A stretch of DNA of 64,000 bases from contig CAZKBH010000012.1 of NCBI GenBank assembly GCA_964550795.1, positions 1 through 64,000 of the forward strand. Reading direction: 5' to 3'. Positions 37,115 through 45,440 of the stretch are shown here, one piece after another (position 1 is the stretch's first letter; every line of letters starts with the position of its first letter). The notes beneath the pieces are model-generated. The model saw nothing but the letters and a program-made list of their open reading frames with translations, did no database searches and had not been told where the DNA came from. Position numbers and translations under genes: made by a program. This DNA is from M3007 sp964550795. Lineage in GTDB: Bacteria; Bacteroidota; Bacteroidia; Chitinophagales; Saprospiraceae.

Positions 37115-37510
37115 ATGAAAAAATCACATCTCCTTGCCATCGTCGTTGTGGCCGTTGCGATTGGCATTTTGATTTCGGCCAGTAAAGACGTAACGACCTA
37201 CGCCAATTTTGCTCAAGCAACCCAAAGCGAGGATAAAGTAAAACTCGTGGGCCAATTGGTAAAAGAACGCCCCGTGGAATACGATCCAGAAAAAGACCCC
37301 AACTTTTTGGCTTTTTACCTCAAAGACGATGCAGGTGAGGTGCGTAGGGTCGAGTTGTTAGCCGCCAAACCACAGGATTTTGAACGTTCAGAATCCATCG
37401 TGCTGACGGGCAAAATGAAGGGCGAAACTTTCGCAGCTTCTGATATGCTGCTCAAATGCCCTTCCAAATATCAGGATCAGGAAGTTTACATTCGCGAAAA
37501 GGAAGGCTAA
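37115..37510 (+). CDS. ccmE: CcmE-like cytochrome c maturation haem chaperone, CxxxY type
   Basis: 131 residues from the ATG at 37115, giving one N-terminal membrane helix (LLAIVVVAVAIGILISA). The rest is the small beta-barrel of CcmE: VKLVGQLVKERPVEYDPEKD, then SIVLTGKMKGETFAASDMLL and CPSKY. In E. coli the haem attaches to a His in HDENY. This sequence has Cys and Tyr (CPSKY) instead, as described for CcmE proteins of Desulfovibrio and archaea. The fold puts the OB barrel in the periplasm. No ccmA, ccmB, ccmC or ccmF lies in the window. The TAnnTTTG promoter upstream suggests it is transcribed from its own start. Confidence 0.75.
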   Translation: MKKSHLLAIVVVAVAIGILISASKDVTTYANFAQATQSEDKVKLVGQLVKERPVEYDPEKDPNFLAFYLKDDAGEVRRVELLAAKPQDFERSESIVLTGKMKGETFAASDMLLKCPSKYQDQEVYIREKEG

Positions 37511-37562
37511 ATTCTTTCGCAGACGCGTAAAGCGGATTCACATTTCCTCTTAGCATATTGTC

Positions 37563-39056
37563 ATGGGTGTTATCCGCAGGCAAAGTTTGAAGCACTCCGC
37601 CGTAAATGTGGTAGGCTTGGCCGTTGGCGGACTCAGCACTTTTTTGGTGTACCCACACGCTTTGGAGGCCTATGGATTGGCTCAGGTACTTTTGTCGCTG
37701 GGCATCATGGGCGTTCCAATACTTTCCCTTGGAGCGAATACGGTCGCGATTCGCTTTTTTCCCCGTTTTCAGGATAAGGTTACTGGCCACAATGGCTTTT
37801 TGCCCCTTTTGATGGTGTTGTGCGCACTGGGTTGCGCCGCTTGTCTGTTGATTGCCTGGGTATTCTGGGAGCCAATTTCAGCGCTACTGGAACAAAAATC
37901 TCCGCTTCTGGGGGAGTACCTCTGGATGGGCTTTCCCCTTGCATTTTGTTATATCACCAGCAGTGTGTTGGCCATGTATTCGGCCAATTTCAAACGCATT
38001 GTCGTCCCATCCATCCTGCTTGATTTTTCTCAAAAACTGGCCCTTCCCATTTTGCTCATCGCGGTCTGGCAATCCTGGATTTCGCTCGAGACGGCCATGA
38101 TGGGGCTGCTGGTTCACGCCGCAGCTGTTACCGTGGGACTTATACTATATCTACGACATATCGGCGAATGGTATTGGCGGCCAAACTGGGCCTTTGTTAC
38201 CCCGAAGCTGCGGAAAGAGATGCTGCAATTCATCGTATTTGGTGCATTTGGAGGGTTTGCGTTGCTGATCGCGGCAAAATCGGATATCATTATGGTTGGT
38301 TCGCTCAGTGCGGTGAAAGCGGCGGGCGTGTATGCCATCGCGGCTTATCTGGCTACCATTATAGAAATCCCAACCAAAAGTTTGTATTCGGCGAGCGCGT
38401 CTTCCGTTGCTTCCTATCTGGCCGACGACAACCGTACGGAACTGGAAAAGCTCTATAAAAGCGTGTCTATTAATCTGTTAGTCGCTGGATTGCTGCTTTT
38501 TGGCGGAATCTGGATTTCCATAGACAGTCTTTTTGCCCTGCTGCCCAACGGCGAAGAATTGGCCGCCGGGAAATGGGTACTCTTGTTCATTGGCCTTTCC
38601 AGAATCGTTGAAATGGGAACTGGATTGAACAATTACATGGTGTATTATTCCCAATACTATCGGTACTCCCTGCTCTCCCTGGGTATCATGGCGGCGAGCA
38701 ATATTTTGCTCAGTATTTGGCTGATTCCAATTTTGGGCATCACCGGAGCGGCGGTTGCCACGCTGCTGAGCATGACTGGCTACAATGCGATCAGTATTGG
38801 ATTGGTTTGGCTAAAATTCAAGCTGTTTCCTTTTACACAGGACACCCTGAAAGCGATTGGACTGGCTCTGATCGCGTTTTTGGCTGCCAGGGTGATTCCG
38901 CTTAGCGGTTACAATTTGCTGGATATTGCGCTCCGCTCGGGTGTTTTTGTGGCCATTTTTGGCCTGCTGGTTCTCAGGTTCCGGGTTTCGGAAGATTTAA
39001 ACAGCTTGGGGAAATTGACGCTGGGAAAGATTCAAAAAGTTTTGAAAAATAAATAA
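37563..39056 (+). CDS. Polysaccharide biosynthesis flippase (MATE/Wzx-like)
   Basis: 497 residues with about 12-14 hydrophobic helices. Recognisable features are an N-terminal amphipathic helix (IRRQSLKHSAVNVVGLAVGG), then LGANTVAIRFFPRFQ and a conserved central loop KAAGVYAIAAYLATIIEIPT. The C-terminal half contains GITGAAVATLLSMTGYNAIS. This is the oligosaccharide flippase branch of the MOP exporter superfamily. Its substrate, probably a lipid-linked glycan, cannot be deduced. It lies 52 bp downstream of the ccmE-like gene and may be co-transcribed. A 20-bp perfect inverted repeat starts immediately after the stop codon. Confidence 0.9.
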   Translation: MGVIRRQSLKHSAVNVVGLAVGGLSTFLVYPHALEAYGLAQVLLSLGIMGVPILSLGANTVAIRFFPRFQDKVTGHNGFLPLLMVLCALGCAACLLIAWVFWEPISALLEQKSPLLGEYLWMGFPLAFCYITSSVLAMYSANFKRIVVPSILLDFSQKLALPILLIAVWQSWISLETAMMGLLVHAAAVTVGLILYLRHIGEWYWRPNWAFVTPKLRKEMLQFIVFGAFGGFALLIAAKSDIIMVGSLSAVKAAGVYAIAAYLATIIEIPTKSLYSASASSVASYLADDNRTELEKLYKSVSINLLVAGLLLFGGIWISIDSLFALLPNGEELAAGKWVLLFIGLSRIVEMGTGLNNYMVYYSQYYRYSLLSLGIMAASNILLSIWLIPILGITGAAVATLLSMTGYNAISIGLVWLKFKLFPFTQDTLKAIGLALIAFLAARVIPLSGYNLLDIALRSGVFVAIFGLLVLRFRVSEDLNSLGKLTLGKIQKVLKNK

Positions 39057-39115
39057 TAGACTTGTTGCGGTGGAGGGCTTTCCCATCGCCAAAGGCCTCC
39101 ACCGCAACAAGTCTA
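39057..39115. repeat. Perfect 20-bp inverted repeat after the flippase gene
   Basis: TAGACTTGTTGCGGTGGAGG (39057-39076) and its complement (39096-39115) enclose a 19-nt loop. No U-run follows on either strand, so it is a stable hairpin rather than a standard terminator. Confidence 0.75.
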
Positions 39116-39154
39116 ATGCAGGAGGGGCAGTGCATTCAAAAAATAAAGCCCCAA

Positions 39155-39317
39155 AAAGCCGCATAACGGCGACAGTATCCTAGCACAAAATAAATTTCGG
39201 AACCGCGTAGCGATGGCATTATTACATTGTTTATAATGTCACCGCTACGCGGTTCTTATCAATCTTAACCGCCCTTTGGGCTACCAAAATGTCACGGCTA
39301 CGCCGTTATGCGGCTTT
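39155..39317. repeat. Nested inverted-repeat element
   Basis: The outer arms AAAGCCGCATAACGGCG (39155-39171) and its complement (39301-39317) enclose inner arms AACCGCGTAGCG (39201-39212) and its complement (39243-39254). Further complementary pieces lie between, so the whole forms a branched fold. The layout resembles the 8624-9101 element, but the sequence differs. Confidence 0.75.
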
Positions 39318-39424
39318 ATTGAAAACTAAAGTTTCAATCTGTCGAAAATTGACGGGTAATACCCGGACGTGAAAGGCCCGAATTTGCCACAGATTTTCGC
39401 TTAATTAAGCTTGATCGCTTAGCC

Positions 39425-41443
39425 TCAACGCAACAAGGTTACATCACCGCTTTTGACGTCTGCAGTGCCTTCCGGGGTTAGGAAACGAATTCGGTACACA
39501 TACACATCTGAAGGCGCAGGCAGACCATTGACGTTGCCGTCCCAGGTATTGCGCCCATCTACCAATGAATCAAAAACCTTCTTTCCCCAGCGTGACCAAA
39601 CCTCTAATTGCACCAGCTCAAAACCAATAAATACGGGTCCAAATGTGTCATTTGCGCCATCTCCATTGGGCGTAAAGGCGTTGGGGATATCGTCCCTTGG
39701 TTCGCGTACGATTACCGTTACAGAATCTGCAAATTCACAGCCGTTGTTATTGGCAATCACCCAATAGGAGGTTGTTTCCTCCGGCATAAGTGCTTGTACC
39801 GCGCCCACCAGGGTATCTCCGTCAGCAATCCACCAAACGATTAGATCAGTAGAAGGCATGCCCGTGACCCCAAGCGTAACGCTTTCACCTTGCAGAATCG
39901 TCGTGTCTGGCGGGAACATGGCCGCTACATCCAAGGGCGTATTAACCACAAAAGTCATACTGTCCACACAACCCAAAGCATCTTCCACATACACGGTATA
40001 TGTGCCGGAAGAATCAATGGAAATGGAATCGCCCATTTGGCCATTGCTCCAGTTAATTATCAGGGGGTCAATCCCGTTCAATCCCTCTACAGAAGACGTC
40101 GCACGGGTTGCCGTATAGTCTAGTGGGCATCCTGGCGTTACAGTGACCTCGGTTTCAATCACGCAGCATACCTCGACGAGCAAAAATGCAGTGTCCAAGC
40201 CTGCACAGCCTTCATCGGTAATCACCGTCAGCACAATGCTTTTAGGTCCTGGGGTTTGATATTGAACATTGTGTGGTCCTACGCCGCTGATGGTATCTGG
40301 CAATGCCCCGGCTCCAAAGTTCCAGAGCCAGTCGGTTATCGTGCCACTACCGGTCGAAGAGGAGTCCGAGACGGTCAATGTCTCGCCCAGGCAAATTCTT
40401 TGATCTGGGGCATTGGTTGCAAAATTTGCATTGGTTTCGCCCTGAAAAATTGCGCTACCGCCCCATTCTATGGTGAACCCGTTTCCTAAGGTGGTAAAGT
40501 TATTGACGACCAGGGCATACGTTGTTCCGGGCACCATGGTCAAGAATCTCAAAAAATTGTCTTGCCCAGGCGCACAGCCGGGAGGTTGATTGAGGTCGGT
40601 GGCCGTGGCGTTTAAGCCAGTGGGGCCCATACACGGACTCGTGGGCAGGAAATCTCCAGCAGCCATACAGCGTTCCGATACCTTGCCGGTGCAATCTCCT
40701 TGGCCATTGGGCAGGCGGTATAGCACAAAGTCTAAGTCATCTGCCGGATCATTTGGCGTAATCGTGAATTCGAGCGTTCCGGCATTTGCCGCGGTAAATA
40801 CAAACCAAGCTGAGCTAGACTCTCCTCCCAATCCCTGAAAGCAGGCGGCGTCATTCAATTCAGTTGGGTCCAGCCCCGCATTGAAGACTGAAGAAATTTC
40901 TATGGGGTTTTTACTGCAAACAAAGGTTGCGGTTGGGCAATCGCCGGAAACAACATTGATAATGTCCAGATTTTCGAGGCACAACTGGAAGCTTCCGGTC
41001 AGCACCGCATCTACACGGATGTAGTATTGTTGACCTACCACCAGGTTCTGGGCAAAAAGCGGAAGGTTATTGAAGAAATTTTGATCAAAAGCGCAGGCAA
41101 TCTCCGTAAGATTGTTGCAATCACCACTGTAGAGGGCAACCTGTGGACCAAACATGGTTCCAAATGGATTGGATGGCGTTTGGCCTTTTATTGTTACGAT
41201 GGCGTTCGGCGCAACGGCGGTAAAAACGTACCAGAGATCGGCACCAACCGTTGACCAACAACTTGGAAATGCTTGAGTGCTTGGGGTCGCCAAGGCGTTG
41301 TTGTCCCCAGGATCTGGGGTGCAAAAATCAGTAGGATCGCTGATGACGGTTGCTCCGCTACACTCGTCGTTCGACTGAGCCTGAAGGGTTGTGGAGAGCA
41401 AAGAGCAAAGCAGGAAAACAAACAGGGTATAAGTTCGTGTCAT
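39425..41443 (-). CDS. PKD-containing T9SS type B (gliding-motility-associated C-terminal) protein
   Basis: 672 residues. Signal peptide MTRTYTLFVFLLCSLLSTTL. Residues about 20-345 carry two Cys-rich CUB-like or pentraxin-like segments with repeated CTPDPGDNN-type and LCLENL motifs. A PKD domain (about 345-420) has SDSSSTGSGTITDWLWNFG and GPKSIVLTVITDEGC. A second Ig-like stretch follows. The C-terminus is the type B sorting domain: DDIPNAFTPNGDGANDTFGP, then LEVWSRWGKKVFDS and VYRIRFLTPEG. It is probably secreted by T9SS and attached to or released from the outer membrane. It is convergent with the flippase gene. Confidence 0.85.
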   Translation of the reverse strand: MTRTYTLFVFLLCSLLSTTLQAQSNDECSGATVISDPTDFCTPDPGDNNALATPSTQAFPSCWSTVGADLWYVFTAVAPNAIVTIKGQTPSNPFGTMFGPQVALYSGDCNNLTEIACAFDQNFFNNLPLFAQNLVVGQQYYIRVDAVLTGSFQLCLENLDIINVVSGDCPTATFVCSKNPIEISSVFNAGLDPTELNDAACFQGLGGESSSAWFVFTAANAGTLEFTITPNDPADDLDFVLYRLPNGQGDCTGKVSERCMAAGDFLPTSPCMGPTGLNATATDLNQPPGCAPGQDNFLRFLTMVPGTTYALVVNNFTTLGNGFTIEWGGSAIFQGETNANFATNAPDQRICLGETLTVSDSSSTGSGTITDWLWNFGAGALPDTISGVGPHNVQYQTPGPKSIVLTVITDEGCAGLDTAFLLVEVCCVIETEVTVTPGCPLDYTATRATSSVEGLNGIDPLIINWSNGQMGDSISIDSSGTYTVYVEDALGCVDSMTFVVNTPLDVAAMFPPDTTILQGESVTLGVTGMPSTDLIVWWIADGDTLVGAVQALMPEETTSYWVIANNNGCEFADSVTVIVREPRDDIPNAFTPNGDGANDTFGPVFIGFELVQLEVWSRWGKKVFDSLVDGRNTWDGNVNGLPAPSDVYVYRIRFLTPEGTADVKSGDVTLLR

Positions 41444-41644
41444 TTACATGGATATTAGTCTGTTCAAAAACTATGGCAAAAGTGGGAAAAGTTTACGGTT
41501 GCTTGTTGCCATTACCCCTTTTCAAAGGTCAAAAAAATAAAAACAAGCTGTTTTTCCGCAGACACGTTCGCCGCTTGGCCCGCAAAGTACCTCTATTAAC
41601 CGCATCGTACTACCTTCGCCCCGGTTTTTGGTTCCTTGTATCTT

Positions 41645-41805
41645 AGTGCTTGTCTAAACTTTAGTTTCTGGCCTTCAAGCGGCAAATTTTAGCTTGTACG
41701 GCGTTAAATTTTTCGCCGAATTGCCCGCATTCGACTGCAAAATTTGCCTTGTACAATCAAAAATTTCCTCGCTTTCGCCTCAGAACTAAAATTTAGACAA
41801 GCACT
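41645..41805. repeat. Nested inverted repeat upstream of the riboswitch
   Basis: The outer arms 41645-41670 and 41781-41805 are inverted copies of about 25 bp (AGTGCTTGTCTAAA... / ...TTTAGACAAGCACT) with two differences. Inside, CAAGCGGCAAATTTT is mirrored by AAAATTTGCCTTG, and CGGCG...CGCCG forms a small inner hairpin. It ends 13 bp before the conserved riboswitch core. Confidence 0.7.
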
Positions 41806-42003
41806 AAACCGTACTGGAATAATAGGGAACCCGGTGAAAATCCGGGGCAGTCCCCGCTGCTGTAAATTTCAGGTTTGTCGCAAAACAAACCAAAGTGTTG
41901 AACACAATGCCACTGGAACGCGCCTGTTTTGGGAAGGCGTTCAACGCTGAAATGAGCCAGAAGACCTGCCAATTACCACCAACTCAACTGGGCTTCGGGT
42001 AGA
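41806..42003 (+). promoter_or_regulatory. Cobalamin (B12) riboswitch
   Basis: It contains the canonical elements in order: GGGAACCCGGTGAAAATCC (from 41824), then GGGGCAGTCCCCGCTGCTGT (the GC...CCCGC...CTGTAA block), then GCCACTGG and TTTGGGAAGGC, and the B12 box GAGCCAGAAGACCTGCC (41954-41970). The following sequence to about 42003 includes a possible regulatory hairpin. It lies 100-300 bp before the BtuG-like gene and should reduce its expression when cobalamin is bound. Confidence 0.93.
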
Positions 42004-42105
42004 AAGTCTCGGCTTACAAATCTTGCCTTTGGACGCACAATGCTCCCTTGGCAAGCTGTCAGCGCCTATCCGTTTGCCTTTCATTCTCAATAATTTAATT
42101 CAAAA

Positions 42106-43143
42106 ATGAAAGTCAAACAAATTCTTTTTTCTTTCCTAGCAGCAACGTTTATGTTCTCCGCTTGTGGCGAAGACGACTGCTGCGAACAAGTACCAACCAC
42201 CGTGTTCGACAAGGGCATTTTCGTGGTGAACGAAGGCCCTTTTGGTGGCACGGGTACCATCAGTTGGCACAACCCGGATACGGGTGAAACGCAGGATTCC
42301 CTCTTCGAAAAAGCCAATAATGGCGCAGTACTTGGGCAATATGTTCAATCGCTCACGTTTCACAACGGTAAGGGTTACATCGTGGTTAACGGCGCCAATC
42401 GGGTGGTTGTGGTGGATGCGGAAACCTTTCAGTTTCTGGATACCATTGGTGGACTTGCCCTGCCTCGCTACTTTTTGCCGCTCGACGACAATACCGCTTA
42501 CATCAGCCAATGGGGGCTGGATGGCCTTACGGGCAGTGTAGTAAAAGTGGATTTAAATACCAATTCGGTTATAAAAACCATACCAACAGGGCTTGGTGCA
42601 GAGAAAATGCTGCGTACCGCAGATCGGGTTTATGTAGCCAATTCTGGTGGATTCGGACAAGATGCTTCCATTACGGAAATCCTCACCGCCAACGATCAAG
42701 TCCAGATCAAACCGATTCCAACGGGCAAAAACCCTTCTACGCTTGCCTGGCACGACCAAAAATTATATTACCTCTGCAAAGGGTATTTTTTGGATTCAAA
42801 TCCGATTGGGTGGCTTAATTTCGACGCAAACGCTGGACCCGGTCTGGAGGTGCCTTCCTATTCAGATGATCTTCAAGTAAATCCCGACAATGGTGATTTG
42901 TTTTTCATCGGCGGCGGGAATGTTTACCATGGCAATGCCTCCAATTTGGAAGGTTCACTTTCCATTTTGTTTGTACAATCTGCCTATGGATTAGGTTTTG
43001 ATTCAGCACAAAACCTGCTCTACTGCGCAGATGCAAAAGATTTTGCCAGCGCGGGTGAAGTAGTAGTTTATACAACCGGCGGTACCCAAACGAGCCGGTT
43101 TCGATGCGGCATTGCACCGGGAGAGGTTTTGATAGTCAAGTAG
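42106..43143 (+). CDS. BtuG-like beta-propeller surface lipoprotein (cobalamin-binding candidate)
   Basis: 345 residues with a lipoprotein signal (MKVKQILFSFLAATFMFSAC, lipobox FSAC, mature Cys20). The body is a YncE/DUF5074-type beta-propeller: repeated strands such as GKGYIVVNGANRVVVVDAET, NTAYISQWGLDGLTGSVVKV and DRVYVANSGGFGQ, about seven blades. In Bacteroides thetaiotaomicron the propeller lipoprotein BtuG captures B12 at the cell surface for BtuB. The riboswitch directly upstream makes the same role likely here. No btuB, btuF, btuC or btuD follows. A 14-bp inverted repeat (43153-43207) comes right after the stop. Confidence 0.85.
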   Translation: MKVKQILFSFLAATFMFSACGEDDCCEQVPTTVFDKGIFVVNEGPFGGTGTISWHNPDTGETQDSLFEKANNGAVLGQYVQSLTFHNGKGYIVVNGANRVVVVDAETFQFLDTIGGLALPRYFLPLDDNTAYISQWGLDGLTGSVVKVDLNTNSVIKTIPTGLGAEKMLRTADRVYVANSGGFGQDASITEILTANDQVQIKPIPTGKNPSTLAWHDQKLYYLCKGYFLDSNPIGWLNFDANAGPGLEVPSYSDDLQVNPDNGDLFFIGGGNVYHGNASNLEGSLSILFVQSAYGLGFDSAQNLLYCADAKDFASAGEVVVYTTGGTQTSRFRCGIAPGEVLIVK

Positions 43144-43152
43144 TTACAACAC

Positions 43153-43207
43153 AGATTGGGTTGTAGCGCTAAAACGGGGGCGCACGAATTTATCTACAAC
43201 CCAATCT
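43153..43207. repeat. 14-bp inverted repeat after the BtuG-like gene
   Basis: AGATTGGGTTGTAG (43153-43166) and its perfect complement (43194-43207), 27 bp apart. It may help end the riboswitch transcript, although no clear U-tract follows. Confidence 0.6.
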
Positions 43208-43235
43208 ATTATATCGTTACTTAAAAAGCAGACGC

Positions 43236-43243
43236 TAACTTTG
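43236..43243 (+). promoter_or_regulatory. -7 box of the small lipoprotein gene
   Basis: TAACTTTG, ending 4 bp before the ATG at 43248. It suggests a separate transcript from the riboswitch-controlled gene. Confidence 0.4.
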
Positions 43244-43247
43244 CGGC

Positions 43248-43781
43248 ATGAAATACACCATTTTATTCATCGCTTGTCTTGGTTTGGTTTCAGCGTGTTC
43301 GGAGGCCCCCAAAACACCCGGCAACAATCCTCAAAAGACCAATTACACGACTTTTAAATTTGAGGAAAAACCAGATACGGATGTTTTTGATGCCTATGCC
43401 AATTGGTGTAATGCCTCCAGTTCAGGAGAAACAGCACTCGTTGGCGCGGATCCAAAAAATTACAACAGGCGTGTGTTTACACTCAATCATCAACCTACCC
43501 GAATTTTTGTGGATCAAGGCAATTCAACCGCCTCTTTCCTGTTAATCCACACTGGAGGCCAGGTGAAAGTTTTAACCAGTGATAACCTTCCAACCTGCCT
43601 TTCCAACAAGGTGAATTTTCAGGCTGCTCCAGACGGGCTTTCATTCCGTTATGACAACCGCCAAAACATTTCATTTGATGTTTATGTGCAGGAATTACCA
43701 AGTGGCGTACAAATTGCCTTGGATTTGCCAACTGGCGGAGCACATGGACTGAGTGTGGTCCGATGTTTAACCTGCAATTAG
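43248..43781 (+). CDS. Small putative lipoprotein A
   Basis: 177 residues with a lipobox (MKYTILFIACLGLVSACSEA, Cys17). The mature part is polar with Cys at NWCNASSSG, LPTCLSN and the C-terminal VRCLTCN, so two or more disulfides are possible. The order is an N-terminal Pro-Asn linker, then FKFEEKPDTDVFDAY and strand-rich DGLSFRYDNRQNISFDV. I do not recognise a family. It may have its own promoter, and no common function with the B12 gene is shown. Confidence 0.75.
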   Translation: MKYTILFIACLGLVSACSEAPKTPGNNPQKTNYTTFKFEEKPDTDVFDAYANWCNASSSGETALVGADPKNYNRRVFTLNHQPTRIFVDQGNSTASFLLIHTGGQVKVLTSDNLPTCLSNKVNFQAAPDGLSFRYDNRQNISFDVYVQELPSGVQIALDLPTGGAHGLSVVRCLTCN

Positions 43782-43939
43782 TATATTCAATTGATAGTCA
43801 AGGTATTTTAAATAATTTGGAAATGGCATAAATACTTGTTTGGGTATTCTTATCATTTTCTATGCATACTTTGCCATTTTAAATCGTGTTTTTAAAAAAC
43901 CATTTTGCCCCGAAGAATCGGGGTTATTCCTTTGTTTTT

Positions 43940-44404
43940 ATGACAAAATTCTCGCCTTTTTTCGCTGTTTTTGTGCTGTTGACAATTGTTTCCTGCGAAC
44001 CTTCATCGGATCCAAAGAAGCCTAAACCACCTGAACAAGCTGAACTTGCCGCTAAATCTTCAGCACCCGACCCCAACGATCTGCTCAAAACCTTGCAAGG
44101 GCTGTGGCAGAGCGAACAAGACCCCAGCTACACCCTCGAAATTGCGGATACGCAGGTTCGCCATTTGAACAATGGACAACTGACTTATCAAAGCATGATA
44201 GAAGTGGATGGCGCTTGCACAAGTCCGGTATGCAAACCGGATGGCGTAGATACCTCCGATGGCTGGTGTTTTACTGAAATGACCATCGAAAAGGGGAAAT
44301 ATAAGGCCCAATGCAATTTTGTGACCCTTTGCGATCCAACAAGGCTTCAGTACCGATCGCTTGACGGGACAGGTGCGGGGCTTTCCTTTAAAAAAATTCA
44401 ATAG
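43940..44404 (+). CDS. Small putative lipoprotein B
   Basis: 154 residues from the ATG at 43940, which gives the lipobox MTKFSPFFAVFVLLTIVSCE (Cys19); the upstream ATG at 43886 would spoil the signal. The mature part starts with Lys/Pro-rich residues. A domain follows, containing LLKTLQGLWQSEQDPSYTLE and a Cys cluster: GACTSPVCK, DGWCFTEM, AQCNFVTLCD. The WxSxxDPxYTL pattern resembles lipocalin-like 'LQGLWQS' proteins, but this is only an impression. Its partner and role are unknown. Confidence 0.7.
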   Translation: MTKFSPFFAVFVLLTIVSCEPSSDPKKPKPPEQAELAAKSSAPDPNDLLKTLQGLWQSEQDPSYTLEIADTQVRHLNNGQLTYQSMIEVDGACTSPVCKPDGVDTSDGWCFTEMTIEKGKYKAQCNFVTLCDPTRLQYRSLDGTGAGLSFKKIQ

Positions 44405-44447
44405 GTAAATTCGGCGGGGGTACTCTTGGGCGTTTTACATTCGCAGC

Positions 44448-45440
44448 GTGAATTACCCCCTCGCGTTCATCCGGATGCTCCGGCTACCCAATCTGCTCAT
44501 TGTGTTTCTGACGCAATTTGTGCCCTATTGGTTTGCCCTTCGCCCGGCTTTGCTTAAAGCGGGAGGAATTCCGCTGCTCACGGAACACAGCTTCGGCCTC
44601 ATTGCCGCGGCTACCGTGCTTACCACGCTCGCGGGGTACATCCTCAATGATTATTACGACCGCGACATTGATGCCATGAACAAGCCCAAGCGAGCAGTTT
44701 GGGGGCGATTATTACCACCCTCTTTTGCTTTGTTTTTGTACGCTATTGTGGTGGGGGCTGCGCACTGGTTTGCCTTTAAGATTGATCAGACGCTACGCCC
44801 GCATGATCACTGGCCGATGTGGGTATTTCCAGGTATTTCGTTTTTACTTTTTTTGTACGCCTGGGTTTTTAAGTGCACCGCGGTCATGGGCAACTTGCTC
44901 GTATCCTTTTTATGCGCCCTGGTGCCGATTGTGATACTGCTACCCGAGCAACGAGCGATATGGTTGACTTCTTTTGTGGATTCAGACATTGTGCATCAAG
45001 CAGTTGCGTTGGTTTGGCTGTACGCGCTTTTTGCATTTTTGTCTAATCTTTTACGCGAGCAGATCAAGGATTTGGAAGACTTTCAGGGAGATGCATCCTG
45101 TGGTTGCAACACGCTGGCCGTGCTTAAAGGACCACGTTTTGCGAAAAAACCCGCAGGGATGACGGGACTGATCTTGACCGTTTTTATTGGTTTTTTGCTC
45201 GTGTTTTGGTATCAAACAGCTGCCCCAGATTGGCAGGTTGGCGCAGGCGTTTTGTTGCTGTTCGTACCCGCATTGGCGACTACACTAATCCTGTATTGGG
45301 CCAAAGGAAAACCTGATTTTTCACGCGCCAGTATTTTGGTTAAAATTGTGATGTTTGCGGGCGTTTTTCTGCTGCTCCGAACTTGGCCAGAGGATATTGT
45401 GGGTGCAGCACAGGCTTATTTCACCGCTTTTCAAAAATGA
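44448..45440 (+). CDS. UbiA family prenyltransferase
   Basis: 330 residues from a GTG at 44448 (MNYPLAFIRMLRLPNLLIVF); an ATG at 44475 is an alternative. Nine hydrophobic helices are predictable. The UbiA Asp-rich motif NDYYDRDIDAMNKPKRAVWG is near residue 75. The second motif REQIKDLEDFQGDASCGCNT is near residue 208. It transfers a prenyl chain to an aromatic ring or to a glycerol phosphate; similar Bacteroidota genes are often annotated as geranylgeranylglycerol-phosphate geranylgeranyltransferase. The stop TGA overlaps the maf ATG (ATGA), so the two are coupled. Confidence 0.88.
   Translation: MNYPLAFIRMLRLPNLLIVFLTQFVPYWFALRPALLKAGGIPLLTEHSFGLIAAATVLTTLAGYILNDYYDRDIDAMNKPKRAVWGRLLPPSFALFLYAIVVGAAHWFAFKIDQTLRPHDHWPMWVFPGISFLLFLYAWVFKCTAVMGNLLVSFLCALVPIVILLPEQRAIWLTSFVDSDIVHQAVALVWLYALFAFLSNLLREQIKDLEDFQGDASCGCNTLAVLKGPRFAKKPAGMTGLILTVFIGFLLVFWYQTAAPDWQVGAGVLLLFVPALATTLILYWAKGKPDFSRASILVKIVMFAGVFLLLRTWPEDIVGAAQAYFTAFQK

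Larger units (their letters stand above)
39057..39424. other. 368-bp spacer with hairpins
   Basis: It contains the 39057-39115 hairpin and the nested element 39155-39317. The rest, to 39424, holds no gene. It separates the convergent flippase and type B T9SS genes. Confidence 0.7.
41444..42105. other. 662-bp spacer with mirrored element and riboswitch
   Basis: 41645-41805 is a nested inverted repeat and 41806-42003 holds the cobalamin riboswitch (separate entries). 41444-41644 contains the upstream region of the minus-strand type B gene and shows no other feature. No gene is present. Confidence 0.7.
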
